Shown piece by piece: positions 27,756-37,056 of a stretch of DNA of 64,000 nt (position 1 is the first letter of the stretch; every line of letters begins with the position of its first letter). Source of the stretch: Eubacterium ruminantium (lineage in GTDB: Bacteria; Bacillota; Clostridia; Lachnospirales; Lachnospiraceae); contig FNUU01000001.1 of NCBI GenBank assembly GCA_900108205.1, positions 606,673 through 670,672 of the forward strand, in the 5' to 3' direction. The translations under genes were made by a program, and so were the position numbers. The notes below the pieces were generated by a model. The model made no database searches. It was not told the origin of the DNA and saw only the letters and a list, made by a program, of their open reading frames with translations.

Positions 27756-28385
27756 TCAGAAAAGCCGTGGCAACTTTCGATATAAAGCATAAAGTCCCGT
27801 TGCTGCGATTATAGGCAGCAGATACCCTATGATCCTTGATGCCCCCGGCTCTGATACCAGCAGATTATACAGTGCATGAAATATCATCGAGAGCCCCAGC
27901 CCGCCTAATACTGCCGGGAAGGAAAACACTTTCAGCCGCTTTGCTATTATAAACCATATTGACAGTGCCAGGATACTGACGATATGCATAACCCCGACTG
28001 CCAGTCCACGGATCATGATGTAAGTCAGACTCTCAGCTCCAAAGCTTAATACATAACAACAATTCTCAAATGTTGCAAATCCTGCCCCGATAGCTACAGC
28101 CAGCGTGGTAAGCGTCCGATTCTCAGGTGAAAACAACATGAGAAAGAACAAAAGCGGCAAAAGTTTCATAAACTCCTCAACCATAGGCGACATGAAAATC
28201 GATGTATCATTTTCACCCATTCCAGTGCTGAGATTTATAAAGCCACTTATATAAGCCGATATCAAACATACTCCCATCCCAATAAGAAAGGCTGCCACAT
28301 ATCGTCTTACCTCCCCTTTTATAAAAAACAGAGATATAATAAGCGGCGAAACAATACACAGGAGGATATTTTCTGCATAAATCAT
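27756..28385 (-). CDS. PrsW-family intramembrane protease
   Basis: A 209-aa polytopic membrane protein with the PrsW/CPBP active-site pattern in membrane segments: Glu-Glu at 70-71 (PMVEEFMKLLP), Glu107-Asn108 (FATFENCCY), His134 (GVMHIV) and His170..Asn174 (FHALYN). In Bacillus PrsW is the site-1 protease that cleaves the anti-sigma factor RsiW. Here it is the last gene of an ECF sigma operon and overlaps the preceding gene by 4 bp, which supports the same kind of job: cutting the adjacent small membrane protein. That target is inferred. Confidence 0.82.
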   Translation of the reverse strand: MIYAENILLCIVSPLIISLFFIKGEVRRYVAAFLIGMGVCLISAYISGFINLSTGMGENDTSIFMSPMVEEFMKLLPLLFFLMLFSPENRTLTTLAVAIGAGFATFENCCYVLSFGAESLTYIMIRGLAVGVMHIVSILALSIWFIIAKRLKVFSFPAVLGGLGLSMIFHALYNLLVSEPGASRIIGYLLPIIAATGLYALYRKLPRLF

Positions 28386-29158
28386 GACATCTCTGCCTCC
28401 TTTTTCAGTGATATGAACATCATTGGGAAGCAGATCATCGTACTCAGCATAGCTACGATATAAAAGCCCCCTGAACTCATATACATTGTGATTACCGACC
28501 AGGCAAAGGCGGTGAAAACAGAGGAAACTACCACTGCAGGATCATTACAGCCTTTAAGTATTATAATGGCACGAATGATAAGTATCAAACCTATGGTCAT
28601 AAGTATCATATAACCGAAGAGATCAAAAGAACGCAACATTGCTTCAGGCACAAAAAATGTTGCTGTCTGCGCTCCTATAAGAAGTGGACAGGCAATACAA
28701 AGCAACTTCCATTCCCATGCCGGAAATGCGCCTGAATCATTGATACAAACAGACAAGCGGTAGAGAAAATATCCCAGTGTCATGCCCGTAAAAATATCCT
28801 GGATCCATTCACCGGTCCATGCTATCCAAAGAGCTGTATTTGCCGCAGCAAAACTAATCGTGCAGATTATACACGCCTTTGAAACTATATACTTATTTTT
28901 TGCGATCAATGCCTCTCCTACCAGAAGAAACATTGCCCATTCACCAATTTCATTAGCTGCAAATGGCATCCTTGTTCCCGGGCGCATGATGTCATACGTT
29001 ATCCAGTAAAAATCGCTAAACAGAGCACTGGCCACGGCAAATGCGAAAAATACCAGATTTATGGCACTTTTTTTCGTATATATCTGCCTCAAGGCAACAA
29101 TAAATGTGATCAGAAGCACAGCTGTATGAGTCAGAATCAAAGCTATTTCTACGCTCAT
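28382..29158 (-). CDS. Polytopic membrane protein of the ECF sigma operon
   Basis: 258 aa with seven or eight predicted membrane helices and short loops; no catalytic motif recognised. It overlaps its neighbours by 4 bp on both sides (ATGA), so it is made with the two-helix protein and the PrsW-like protease. A structural or sensing partner in the sigma-release pathway is possible. Family unknown to me. Confidence 0.7.
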   Translation of the reverse strand: MSVEIALILTHTAVLLITFIVALRQIYTKKSAINLVFFAFAVASALFSDFYWITYDIMRPGTRMPFAANEIGEWAMFLLVGEALIAKNKYIVSKACIICTISFAAANTALWIAWTGEWIQDIFTGMTLGYFLYRLSVCINDSGAFPAWEWKLLCIACPLLIGAQTATFFVPEAMLRSFDLFGYMILMTIGLILIIRAIIILKGCNDPAVVVSSVFTAFAWSVITMYMSSGGFYIVAMLSTMICFPMMFISLKKEAEMS

Positions 29159-29481
29159 TTTTGTACCTTTTCCTTATCCTTCAGTTTCTGCCGTTGAACA
29201 CATATCAAAGCTATACAGATACCGAGTATAAAAGCAAGTACGCCTACCACTACATATCCCATATACGGGGTAGACAGAAGCATACTTCCATACCGCTGTA
29301 ATCCGGCATCTTCCTGTTTCACTGACAGCCTCGGAATATAGAAGCAGGTAATTATAAGCAGCACAGCCGAAATGCAGGAAGCCACTATACATGCTCTGAG
29401 ATTTCTCTTGATGGCATTTTTTTCCTGTACAACCTCTGCACGTTTCATAATCTCATGAAGCTGTTCATCAGTACTACGCAT
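29155..29481 (-). CDS. Small two-helix membrane protein, putative anti-sigma-like partner
   Basis: 108 aa from the ATG at 29481 (a TTG two codons upstream also opens the frame). It has an amphipathic cytoplasmic N-terminus (TDEQLHEIMKRAEVVQEKNAIKR), a helix (ACIVASCISAVLLIITCFYI), a ~30-residue outer loop and a second helix (YVVVGVLAFILGICIALIC). Its start overlaps the sigma gene's end by 8 bp, the usual place of an anti-sigma factor, and a PrsW-like protease is in the same operon. No zinc anti-sigma motif is seen, so the role is inferred from position. Paralogue of 26993-27331. Confidence 0.7.
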   Translation of the reverse strand: MRSTDEQLHEIMKRAEVVQEKNAIKRNLRACIVASCISAVLLIITCFYIPRLSVKQEDAGLQRYGSMLLSTPYMGYVVVGVLAFILGICIALICVQRQKLKDKEKVQK

Positions 29482-30043
29482 AATCAAATCCCATCCTTTC
29501 CAATCTTTCCCTCAGAGCCAGCTTTCCACGCTCCGCAAGATTATAAATCTGTTTCCTTCGCTTGCCCATTACACGTTCAACTTCTTCATAGGACATTTCC
29601 TCAAAATAAAGAAGTATCAGAATCTGACGGTATTCTTCCTTAATCTGGTCAAGCGCTCTATAAAGCTGTCTGTTTCTTTCGTCACTGAGGATTTCCATTT
29701 CGGGAGGTTCTGTATTATCCTCTGCCACTTCAGTAAGCTCAACAGTGGTAAAATGTCTCTTCCTCAGCCTCATTAACGCTTTATTTTTTCCGATGGAGAA
29801 CAGCCAGGTTTTAAATGAACTCTTCCCGAAAAAAGATGATCCGGCAGCAACCTCAGCATAGGTATCCAGCATGAGTTCCTCCGCATCTTCCAGATTATGG
29901 ACATAACTGTAGAGAAACAGCATCAGACCTTCCTTATGTCGCTCCAGAAGGATGCGAAAATCCTCTTCATTTCGTTCCGCTATAAAACGTTTGTAAATTA
30001 ATTCATCCGCATCCTGCATTGCTATCAAAACTTCTCCGTTCAT
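29474..30043 (-). CDS. ECF-type RNA polymerase sigma factor
   Basis: 189 aa with sigma region 2 (EDFRILLERHKEGLMLFLYS, DAEELMLDTYAEV, FKTWLFSIGKNKAL) and region 4 helix-turn-helix (LDQIKEEYRQILILLYFEEM, SYEEVERVMGKRRKQIYN). The linker is acidic (EDNTEPPEME). The start is uncertain: the ATG at 30043 has no good ribosome site, while GGAGAA lies just before an in-frame TTG five codons later. It heads a tightly overlapping four-gene operon ending in a PrsW-like protease. Target promoters are unknown. Confidence 0.88.
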   Translation of the reverse strand: MNGEVLIAMQDADELIYKRFIAERNEEDFRILLERHKEGLMLFLYSYVHNLEDAEELMLDTYAEVAAGSSFFGKSSFKTWLFSIGKNKALMRLRKRHFTTVELTEVAEDNTEPPEMEILSDERNRQLYRALDQIKEEYRQILILLYFEEMSYEEVERVMGKRRKQIYNLAERGKLALRERLERMGFDYA

Positions 30044-30127
30044 TAAATCGGTATAAACTCTAAAAATTAATATTATTATCTTGATTTTACAGTTTTTATA
30101 TCTTTATTACAAGCATAAATCATGGCC

Positions 30128-31057
30128 TTATGCTTCTTCTCCTCTGATATAATAAATAACATCATCTATGGTCTGCTCATCATCTATAAACATTTCAAAA
30201 TACATTTTCTCAACATTTGACAATGTAAGCTGAAATCTGCTTTTCTTCTTTCCAAACAATCCTTTTCTTATACTCATTTCATTCTTGGAGATAAACCTTA
30301 CATCATCCAGTTTAACCACATCTATCCTGCTTATATATTCAACTATAAGATATCCTTCCGTAACATAAATATTATCACTGCGGTAAAGAAGCTTTTTTCT
30401 CATCTCTCTGTCTATATCAGTTATCACACCTCTTACCTTTCCAAAGCGCTTAAGCGGCCTTGCCTGACGTATTACAGACGGATTAGAAGCTGCGATAAGG
30501 ATATAGAAAAGTAAAACCAGCAGTGATGTCACCAGTGCATAGTGCATAATCTTAAGTGCCAGTATCCACGTTCCCGGATATTTCAGCTGATCCAGCAAAT
30601 ATATACTGCTGGTGCCTTCCATATTTACATTCTGAAGATTAAGCGACTCGATATATTCATTCATTATATGTTCCGAAACCGCCTTGTCCCTCTGTATTCT
30701 GAAACGGAGCTTACTGCTTCTGCCTTCGCGCACTTTTTCTGCAGATTCATTATTCAGAAGAAAGAAATATACCTTGCCATTTACGTATTTATAAAAATAC
30801 TGTCCAAGCTTTTCTCCCTCCAAAACGCTGTCGAAGCCCGCATATTTAAGTCCTTCGACAGTGAAAATGACATTTATCTTGCCCTCAATATAGTATTCTT
30901 CTATTTCATCCAGGCTGTCCATATCATGTACGATTACTTTTTCCTGCCTTCTTGTATTCATCACCGTAAATATAAGGGCAACCATAATTATTATCTGGGG
31001 GATTGCCATAAGAATAAGATTTCTTACCAGCATTCCCGTAAATTTTTTCTTATACAT
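30128..31057 (-). CDS. Membrane protein of unknown function (two helices)
   Basis: 309 aa: an N-terminal helix (LILMAIPQIIIMVALIFTVM), an extracellular domain of ~140 residues, a second helix (MHYALVTSLLVLLFYILIAA) and a cytoplasmic C-terminal domain that reads like a PH-type beta barrel (NIYVTEGYLIVEYISRIDVV, RFQLTLSNVEKMYFEMFI). I do not recognise a named function. It sits between the ABC exporter pair and the ECF sigma operon, same strand, with its own plausible promoter. Confidence 0.7.
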   Translation of the reverse strand: MYKKKFTGMLVRNLILMAIPQIIIMVALIFTVMNTRRQEKVIVHDMDSLDEIEEYYIEGKINVIFTVEGLKYAGFDSVLEGEKLGQYFYKYVNGKVYFFLLNNESAEKVREGRSSKLRFRIQRDKAVSEHIMNEYIESLNLQNVNMEGTSSIYLLDQLKYPGTWILALKIMHYALVTSLLVLLFYILIAASNPSVIRQARPLKRFGKVRGVITDIDREMRKKLLYRSDNIYVTEGYLIVEYISRIDVVKLDDVRFISKNEMSIRKGLFGKKKSRFQLTLSNVEKMYFEMFIDDEQTIDDVIYYIRGEEA

Positions 31058-31120
31058 ACTTTTTCCCTAAGTATCATTTATGTTTTCAGTATTAAAACTT
31101 TTTCTTTGTAACGGTTTTAT

Positions 31121-31150
31121 AGTCTACATCTGTGCTTACCGCATTGTCAA
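31121..31150 (-). promoter_or_regulatory. Possible sigma-A promoter for the 30128-31057 gene
   Basis: Minus strand TTGACA, 18-bp spacer, TAGACT, about 65-95 nt upstream of the ATG at 31057. Confidence 0.4.
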
Positions 31151-31211
31151 CCGCCTGAGTTTATATCGATAGGATTATTTGAAAAGATTTTTCTATCATG
31201 ATTATATACAA

Positions 31212-33032
31212 TCATGTCTCAATTCCGGCAAACTGCGTCATATAGAGATTATAATAGTTTCCTTTTCTCTGAAGAAGTTCTTCATGGGAACCCGATTCAA
31301 TAATATGTCCTTTATCCATTACGACTATCATATCCGCATCCTGAATCGTTGACAGACGATGTGCAATTATGAGACTGGTTCTGTTCTTCATAAGTCTTAC
31401 CATAGCATTCTGAATATGCTTTTCAGTCCTCGTATCAACGCTGGAGGTTGCTTCATCAAGTATCAGTATCTTAGGAAATGACAAAAACGCTCTGCCGATA
31501 GTAACCATCTGTCTCTGTCCCTGAGAAAGATTCGCTCCTGCTGAAGCAAGAAATGTATTATAGCCTTCCGGCAGTCTTTCTGCAACCTTATAAACATGCG
31601 AAAGCTTTGCCGCCTCTTCCATTTTTTCATCGGTAATATTTTCATCCGCATATTTCATATTATTTCTGAGTGTATCAGAAAACAGTACCGAATCCTGTAG
31701 CACTATGCCTACCGAATCCCGTAGAACATCTGAAGATATTTCTCTTATATTCTTTCCGTCTACCGTGATCTCACCACTGTCAATATCATAAAATCTCATA
31801 AGCAGATTTACTATAGTAGTCTTGCCGCTGCCGGTTGAACCAACCAGTGCGATCTTCTTGCCGGCCTCTATTCTGAGATTGAAATCATTTATAACCTTCT
31901 GCCCCGAAACATAAGAAAAATCAACATTTTTAAATTCGATGACACCTTCATCTATCACAAAATCCTTATCACCGCTTTTATTTTCTTCCGTTTCATCCAT
32001 AATGGCAAATATTCTCTCTGCGCCCGCAATAGCAGTCTCTATCTGCCCATAGAGCTGTGCAAGCTCATTTATCGGTCTGGAGAACTGTTTGGAGTAGATG
32101 ATAAAAGCCGAGATCACTCCGACAGATATATCTCCCCTCACGGCGAACCATGCACCAAATGCTGCAACAATCACAAATGAAATATTGCTTATGGTATTCA
32201 TTACAGGTCCCATGGCATTTCCGATAATATCAGCGATTATTCCGGTTTTTGTCATTATATCGCTGGATCTTTCAAAATCTTCTATGGTCTCTTCCTGAAG
32301 ATTATAAGCGGTAACCGTTTTGATATCCGTTACCTTTTCTTCAACTATACCGTTAAGCTTTCCCAGCAGAACCTGCCTCTTCAGATACAGTTTTCTCATA
32401 AAATGAGACATTACCTTTGTGGTGATCACAGTAAGTACAACAGTAGTACAAGTTAGAAGCGTCAGCGGAATACTGTAACCCATCATTACGATCAGTGTAC
32501 CCACAAGTGTCAGCACTCCCGAAAAAAGTGATGACAGCGACTGGCTTATTACATTTGATACATTTTCTGCATCATTAGTCATCCTGCTCATGATATCACC
32601 GTGGGAATGAGTATCAATATAAGATATCGGAAGATTTATGATCTTATTAAACAGATCATTTCGAAGTCTGTCGATTATCTTTGCAGAAAGCTTTGCAGAA
32701 ATAAATCCCTGAAGCAGAGTTGCAAGTCCGTGAATCATGTAAGTTATAAAGATTATCAGAAGGAGCCCCGGAATCCTGCCAAATTCTCCGGCAACAATAT
32801 CATCTATCGCCTCACTTTGAAATCCCGGAGCCATCACACTGGCAACAACCGTTATCACAACAACTACAGCCAGAAGGATAACAGCCTTTGTCTCCGGTCT
32901 GAAAAATCTTACAAGTCTCCTGAGGGTCTTACTGCGGTTCGCAGCCTTTTCCACAGGTGCTCCCATGTTAGGACGATTTCCCGGTCTGAAGCCTTTTTCT
33001 ATAAGCGCTGAGGTTGGTTTTTGTCCACTCAT
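31212..33032 (-). CDS. ABC exporter half, canonical ATPase
   Basis: 606-aa fused membrane/ATPase subunit of a type IV (B-family) exporter. Six membrane helices lie in the first ~330 residues. The ATPase has Walker A GSTGSGKTTIVNLLMRFY, signature LSQGQRQM and Walker B ILILDEATSSVD with the catalytic Glu intact. It overlaps the upstream exporter half by 4 bp. The pair should form a heterodimer like LmrCD/BmrCD. Substrate (drug, peptide or lipid) cannot be told. Confidence 0.93.
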   Translation of the reverse strand: MSGQKPTSALIEKGFRPGNRPNMGAPVEKAANRSKTLRRLVRFFRPETKAVILLAVVVVITVVASVMAPGFQSEAIDDIVAGEFGRIPGLLLIIFITYMIHGLATLLQGFISAKLSAKIIDRLRNDLFNKIINLPISYIDTHSHGDIMSRMTNDAENVSNVISQSLSSLFSGVLTLVGTLIVMMGYSIPLTLLTCTTVVLTVITTKVMSHFMRKLYLKRQVLLGKLNGIVEEKVTDIKTVTAYNLQEETIEDFERSSDIMTKTGIIADIIGNAMGPVMNTISNISFVIVAAFGAWFAVRGDISVGVISAFIIYSKQFSRPINELAQLYGQIETAIAGAERIFAIMDETEENKSGDKDFVIDEGVIEFKNVDFSYVSGQKVINDFNLRIEAGKKIALVGSTGSGKTTIVNLLMRFYDIDSGEITVDGKNIREISSDVLRDSVGIVLQDSVLFSDTLRNNMKYADENITDEKMEEAAKLSHVYKVAERLPEGYNTFLASAGANLSQGQRQMVTIGRAFLSFPKILILDEATSSVDTRTEKHIQNAMVRLMKNRTSLIIAHRLSTIQDADMIVVMDKGHIIESGSHEELLQRKGNYYNLYMTQFAGIET

Positions 33033-34990
33033 CTGGACTCACCTCCTCTCAAAGCTTCCTGATCTATTTGATCTTTAGTAGTTTTTACATTCCCGGAAGC
33101 CTTGATCTGAGATTCATAAATATCTCTGTAAATATCATTCGATTCCATAAGCTCTTCATGGGTTCCTATACCATTTATGCTTCCATTATCCAGTACTACT
33201 ATCCTGTCTGCATTTTTAATGGACGCAACTCTTTGAGCAATTATGATCTTTGTGGCATTCTTATAATCTTTACCAAGCGCAGCATAAAGCTTTGCTTCCG
33301 TATTCAGGTCCAGAGCACTGGTGGAATCATCAAAAATTATGATTTCACTGTTTCTGAGAAGAGCTCTGCTGATAGCTATCCTCTGTCTCTGCCCTCCAGA
33401 AAGGCTCATTCCTCCTTCGGCCACCTCAGTGTCATACTTATCATTCTGACGCATGATAAAATCCTCTGCCTGAGCGGCTGCAGCAGCTTTTTTTATTTCT
33501 TCATCCTTTGCGCCTCTTCTTCCGACAGCTATATTATCTTTGATATTTGTACTGAAAAGTTCACTTTTCTGCAGACATACCGTTACTCTGCTGCGAAGCT
33601 CCTGAAGCTTATAATCTTTTACGGAGATTCCATCAACAAATATTTCCCCTTCACTTACATCATAAAATCTCGGAACAAGATTCGCCAGTGTGGTTTTGCC
33701 GCTTCCGGTTGCACCGATTATTGCAACCGTCTCTCCACCCTTAACATCAAGATTGATATTCCTCAGTACCGCTGCACTGCTGCCGGGATAAGTAAAGCTC
33801 ACATTCCTAAAGCTGACAGTACCTCTTGAACTTCCATTTACGAAACCACTCTCATCTTTCTCGTCAGCACTCTTACTTCCTTCAGCATATTCTCCATCGG
33901 CATATTCTCCATCGGTAATAACAGGCTCTGTAATAATAACCTCTTTAAGCCTTCCTGCTGATACCACACCTCTGGAAAGAGTCTGGAATATCATTGCCAG
34001 CATCATCATTCCGTTAAGTATCTGCGAAATATACGTGATGGCAGCCATAACCGAACCCGGAGCTATATCTCCTCTCTGAACACCCCTGGAACCAATAAAG
34101 ATAATGCCTACCACTGCAATGTTCAGTACAATATTCATTACCGGGCGCATAAATGAAAGCAGTATCTGCACCCTGAACTGAGTATCCACCAGATCCTTAC
34201 CGGCAGCTGCAAATCGTTTTTTCTCTCTGTCTTCCTGCACAAAGGCTTTTACAACTCTGGCGCCATTTATATCCTCCTGCATTATACCATTCATTTTATC
34301 CAGCATTTTCTGAAGCTTCAGAAAGAGAGGATTTGTCTTCCACACGACAAATACAATGTGCAGAATAATAAGCGGAAATGCACAGGCTATGATGATACCA
34401 AATGAAAGATCCAATGAGAGAAGTGCTATCGTTCCTCCGATAAAGAACATAAGACACCTCACAAAGCCTCTTACGATCTGCATTACAAGCTGCTGTACCT
34501 GAGTAACATCATTTGTTATTCGGGTAATAAGAGAACCTGTAGTAAACTTGTCCGTCTGTTCAAAAGAAAAATTCATTATCCTTCTGAAGCAGAATTTTCT
34601 GATGTCATTACCGAAATTCTGCCCGGCGATATTTGTAAAAACAGCCGAAAGGATTCCAAACAGGCATCCGCAGACCACAACAATTATCATCCTTATGCCG
34701 ACAGATACAACAAGCTTCACGTCGGAAACGCCACCATTTCCAACTCCCAGTATTCCTTCGTCCACAATCTTCTGCATCATTTTCGGCTGATAAAGGTCAA
34801 CAAGGACCTCCCCCACCATGAAAAGTGACGCAAGAGCAGCATATATCCAGTATTTTCTTAGAAATCTCAGCATTACTCGCATATCATTTTCCCATTCATT
34901 ATCTTTTACAAGCCATTCCGAAGCTTTTGATGCTGTGCTGTTCGGTAAAACAGACAATAATTTGGTATCGTTATTCAGCAACAATTCCAT
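33029..34990 (-). CDS. ABC exporter half with degenerate ATP site
   Basis: 653 aa. Membrane domain from ~residue 45, then Walker A GATGSGKTTLANL, signature LSGGQRQRIA and Walker B IIIFDDSTSALD. An Asp replaces the catalytic Glu, the hallmark of the non-canonical half of heterodimeric exporters. A Glu/Ser/Asp-rich linker precedes the ATPase. The first ~26 residues are encoded by a half copy of the palindromic repeat seen at 52814, and no good ribosome site precedes the ATG at 34990. Met37 (34882) or Met40 (MRVMLRFLRKYW) may be the original start. Confidence 0.9.
   Translation of the reverse strand: MELLLNNDTKLLSVLPNSTASKASEWLVKDNEWENDMRVMLRFLRKYWIYAALASLFMVGEVLVDLYQPKMMQKIVDEGILGVGNGGVSDVKLVVSVGIRMIIVVVCGCLFGILSAVFTNIAGQNFGNDIRKFCFRRIMNFSFEQTDKFTTGSLITRITNDVTQVQQLVMQIVRGFVRCLMFFIGGTIALLSLDLSFGIIIACAFPLIILHIVFVVWKTNPLFLKLQKMLDKMNGIMQEDINGARVVKAFVQEDREKKRFAAAGKDLVDTQFRVQILLSFMRPVMNIVLNIAVVGIIFIGSRGVQRGDIAPGSVMAAITYISQILNGMMMLAMIFQTLSRGVVSAGRLKEVIITEPVITDGEYADGEYAEGSKSADEKDESGFVNGSSRGTVSFRNVSFTYPGSSAAVLRNINLDVKGGETVAIIGATGSGKTTLANLVPRFYDVSEGEIFVDGISVKDYKLQELRSRVTVCLQKSELFSTNIKDNIAVGRRGAKDEEIKKAAAAAQAEDFIMRQNDKYDTEVAEGGMSLSGGQRQRIAISRALLRNSEIIIFDDSTSALDLNTEAKLYAALGKDYKNATKIIIAQRVASIKNADRIVVLDNGSINGIGTHEELMESNDIYRDIYESQIKASGNVKTTKDQIDQEALRGGESR
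34912..34983 (+). repeat. Half copy of the 167-bp palindromic element
   Basis: Matches the right arm of 52814-52980 at roughly 80% by eye: the shared core includes CATTCCGA, GCTTTTG, TGCTGTGCT and AAAACAG. It forms the start of the exporter ORF on the opposite strand. No left arm is present. Confidence 0.7.
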
Positions 34991-35037
34991 CCGTTAATTT
35001 CAACACATAATACGGTTTGCTGCATCTAAATAAATCA

Positions 35038-36288
35038 TTAAAAAGAACAGGCTATTTCAACAAGCAGCTCTTTAATCTTTATAATCGATTCTGCCGGAAC
35101 ATACTCAAATCTTCCATGGAAATTATGTCCCCCTGCTGACAGATTCGGACACGGAACTCCCATAAATGAAAGATTGGCTCCATCTGTTCCGCCACGAACA
35201 GGACTGATTATCGGCTTTATTCCAAGCCTCTCCATAGCCTTCCTTGCATTTTCCACAAGAAACATATTGTCAGGTTCTATGCAGGATTTCATATTATAGT
35301 ACTGATCCCTCAGTTCGACCGTTATGGTTTTATCAAGGAATTTCGCATATTTCGCATTCAGCTCATCTGCGTTTCGCTGCATTTTTTCCTTTTTTTCTTC
35401 AAATTTCACTTTATCATGATCGCGTATTATATAATCCATATGAGCCTCTTCTATATTTCCAGAAAATCTCATAAGGTGGAAGAAGCCCTCATAGCCTTCC
35501 GTATATTCCGGTCTCTCGCTCTGCCCAAGCATGCCGTCAAATTCTTCTGCAACTCTGACAGCATTCAGCATCTTATCCTTAGCTTCTCCCGGATGTACAT
35601 TAAGTCCCTTAACAGTCACTGCTGCCGCTGCCGCATTGAAGTTTTCATATTCCAGCTCCCCGATCTCACCACCATCAACTGTATAGGCATAATCAGCACC
35701 AAAACGCTTAACATCGAAAAACTTTGTTCCTTCCCCGATCTCTTCATCCGGAGTGAAGGCAATTGCTATTTTGCCATGAATATACTTTGGAACTTCACTT
35801 CTTTGATCCTCCAGCAGCTCCTCTGCCATAGCCATTATCTCAGCTATACCTGCCTTATCATCAGCTCCAAGCAGCGTGGTTCCGTCTGTGGTAATAAGTG
35901 TTTTACCAATATACTTTTTTAGTTCAGGAAAATTAGCCGGATCAAGCGTATACTTTCCGTCCTCTCCAAGCTTTACAATTCCTCCGTCATAATCATATAT
36001 AAACTGTGGTTTTACATTTTCTCCGGATGCCTCAGGAGAAGTATCCATATGAGCTATGAATCCCAGCACTTTTTCATTTTTTCCACCATCTGTTGCCGGT
36101 ATCACTGCATAAAGGTAATTATGTTCTTCATCATAATCAATCCCCTCTGCGCCTATTTCTTTTAACTCCTCCTCCAGCATTTTTCCAAGCATCTTCTGCT
36201 TTTCCGTACTTGGAGAAAGTCCGCTCATTTCACTTGACTGCGTATCAATCGATATATATCTTAAAAATCTTTCTATAACTTTTTCCAT
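35038..36288 (-). CDS. pepT: Peptidase T (tripeptide aminopeptidase)
   Basis: M20 zinc aminopeptidase that removes the N-terminal residue of tripeptides in the cytoplasm. Metal-binding motifs are present: AHMDTSPEA (His/Asp), LLGADDKAG (bridging Asp), TPDEEIGEG (Glu-Glu catalytic/metal pair) and the C-terminal GGHNFHGRFEYVP His. At 416 aa it is typical. Followed after 47 bp by the exporter pair. Confidence 0.96.
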   Translation of the reverse strand: MEKVIERFLRYISIDTQSSEMSGLSPSTEKQKMLGKMLEEELKEIGAEGIDYDEEHNYLYAVIPATDGGKNEKVLGFIAHMDTSPEASGENVKPQFIYDYDGGIVKLGEDGKYTLDPANFPELKKYIGKTLITTDGTTLLGADDKAGIAEIMAMAEELLEDQRSEVPKYIHGKIAIAFTPDEEIGEGTKFFDVKRFGADYAYTVDGGEIGELEYENFNAAAAAVTVKGLNVHPGEAKDKMLNAVRVAEEFDGMLGQSERPEYTEGYEGFFHLMRFSGNIEEAHMDYIIRDHDKVKFEEKKEKMQRNADELNAKYAKFLDKTITVELRDQYYNMKSCIEPDNMFLVENARKAMERLGIKPIISPVRGGTDGANLSFMGVPCPNLSAGGHNFHGRFEYVPAESIIKIKELLVEIACSF

Positions 36289-36431
36289 TTTTATATTTTT
36301 TATTCAGGATATAGCCTGATGATTCCTCCCGTAGAATTTATTTGGCAGATGTTGTTTATTAAACTACAATATTTTATTGTAGCATAAACAAATGTATTAT
36401 AAAAGTTTAAATCAGATTAACCATTTTATTT

Positions 36432-36457
36432 ATGTAGTTATTCAGAAACCGATATAA
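36432..36457. repeat. Possible tip of the palindromic element
   Basis: TGTAGTTATTCAGAAACCGA resembles the outer 30 bp of the right arm of 52814-52980 (TGTAGTTATTTAGAAATCGC). No second end is clear nearby, so it is at most a solo end, in the pepT/XRE divergent gap. Confidence 0.4.
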
Positions 36458-36582
36458 CGTTCCCTCTTCATATGTTTTATTGCTATATTATCATTAGTTA
36501 TGGATTATTATAGCGACGCAACCCCACAATTAAAATATAAGAAAAAGCATAAAACCATACTTGCAAAATGGAGGGGTTACAA

Positions 36583-36897
36583 ATGATCGAACTTGATTTC
36601 AAAGCAATAGGCAAACGAATACAACATATTCGTATGTGTAAGGGACTTACGCAGGAATATGTTGCACAATGTGCTGACGTTAATCCCAGTCACATCAGTA
36701 ATATTGAAAATAACAGAGTAAAAATCTCCCTTACCACCCTTGTAAATGTATGCAAAGCCATGGATTGTACCGTTGATTATATACTGGAAACAGAATTTCC
36801 TTCTCCGACAGCTCTGGATAACGAGATCATGAACAAACTGTCAGATTGTTCAAAAGAAAAAAAGGAAAAAATACTAAGGATCATTGAGATACTCTGA
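36583..36897 (+). CDS. XRE-family helix-turn-helix regulator
   Basis: 104 aa from the ATG at 36583, which has GGAGGGG just upstream (a frame from 36568 adds five residues). Residues ~7-60 form a Cro/C1-type HTH (IGKRIQHIRMCKGLTQEYVAQCADVNPSHISNIENNR), followed by a short C-terminal helix that may dimerise. It is transcribed away from pepT with its own terminators. Target genes are unknown. Confidence 0.88.
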   Translation: MIELDFKAIGKRIQHIRMCKGLTQEYVAQCADVNPSHISNIENNRVKISLTTLVNVCKAMDCTVDYILETEFPSPTALDNEIMNKLSDCSKEKKEKILRIIEIL

Positions 36898-36902
36898 TCA
36901 TT

Positions 36903-36938
36903 ACATAACAGGTACTCATTTTCTGTTATGTATTTTTC
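36903..36938 (+). terminator. Terminator of the XRE gene
   Basis: 9-bp stem ACATAACAG/CTGTTATGT, 11-nt loop, followed by ATTTTTC, 5 nt after the stop. Confidence 0.75.
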
Positions 36939-36946
36939 TATTCTAT

Positions 36947-36988
36947 AAAAAAACTATGATACGGTAAGAAACCATATCATAGTTTTTT
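36947..36988. terminator. Bidirectional terminator between XRE and paaK
   Basis: AAAAAACTATGATA...TATCATAGTTTTTT, perfect 14-bp arms with A- and T-runs, serving the convergent XRE and paaK genes. Confidence 0.8.
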
Positions 36989-37056
36989 ATTATCATTATT
37001 ATGCCCAGATAATCCGAGTCATATAATTATGAACAATTTATTATAATTTATCACGA

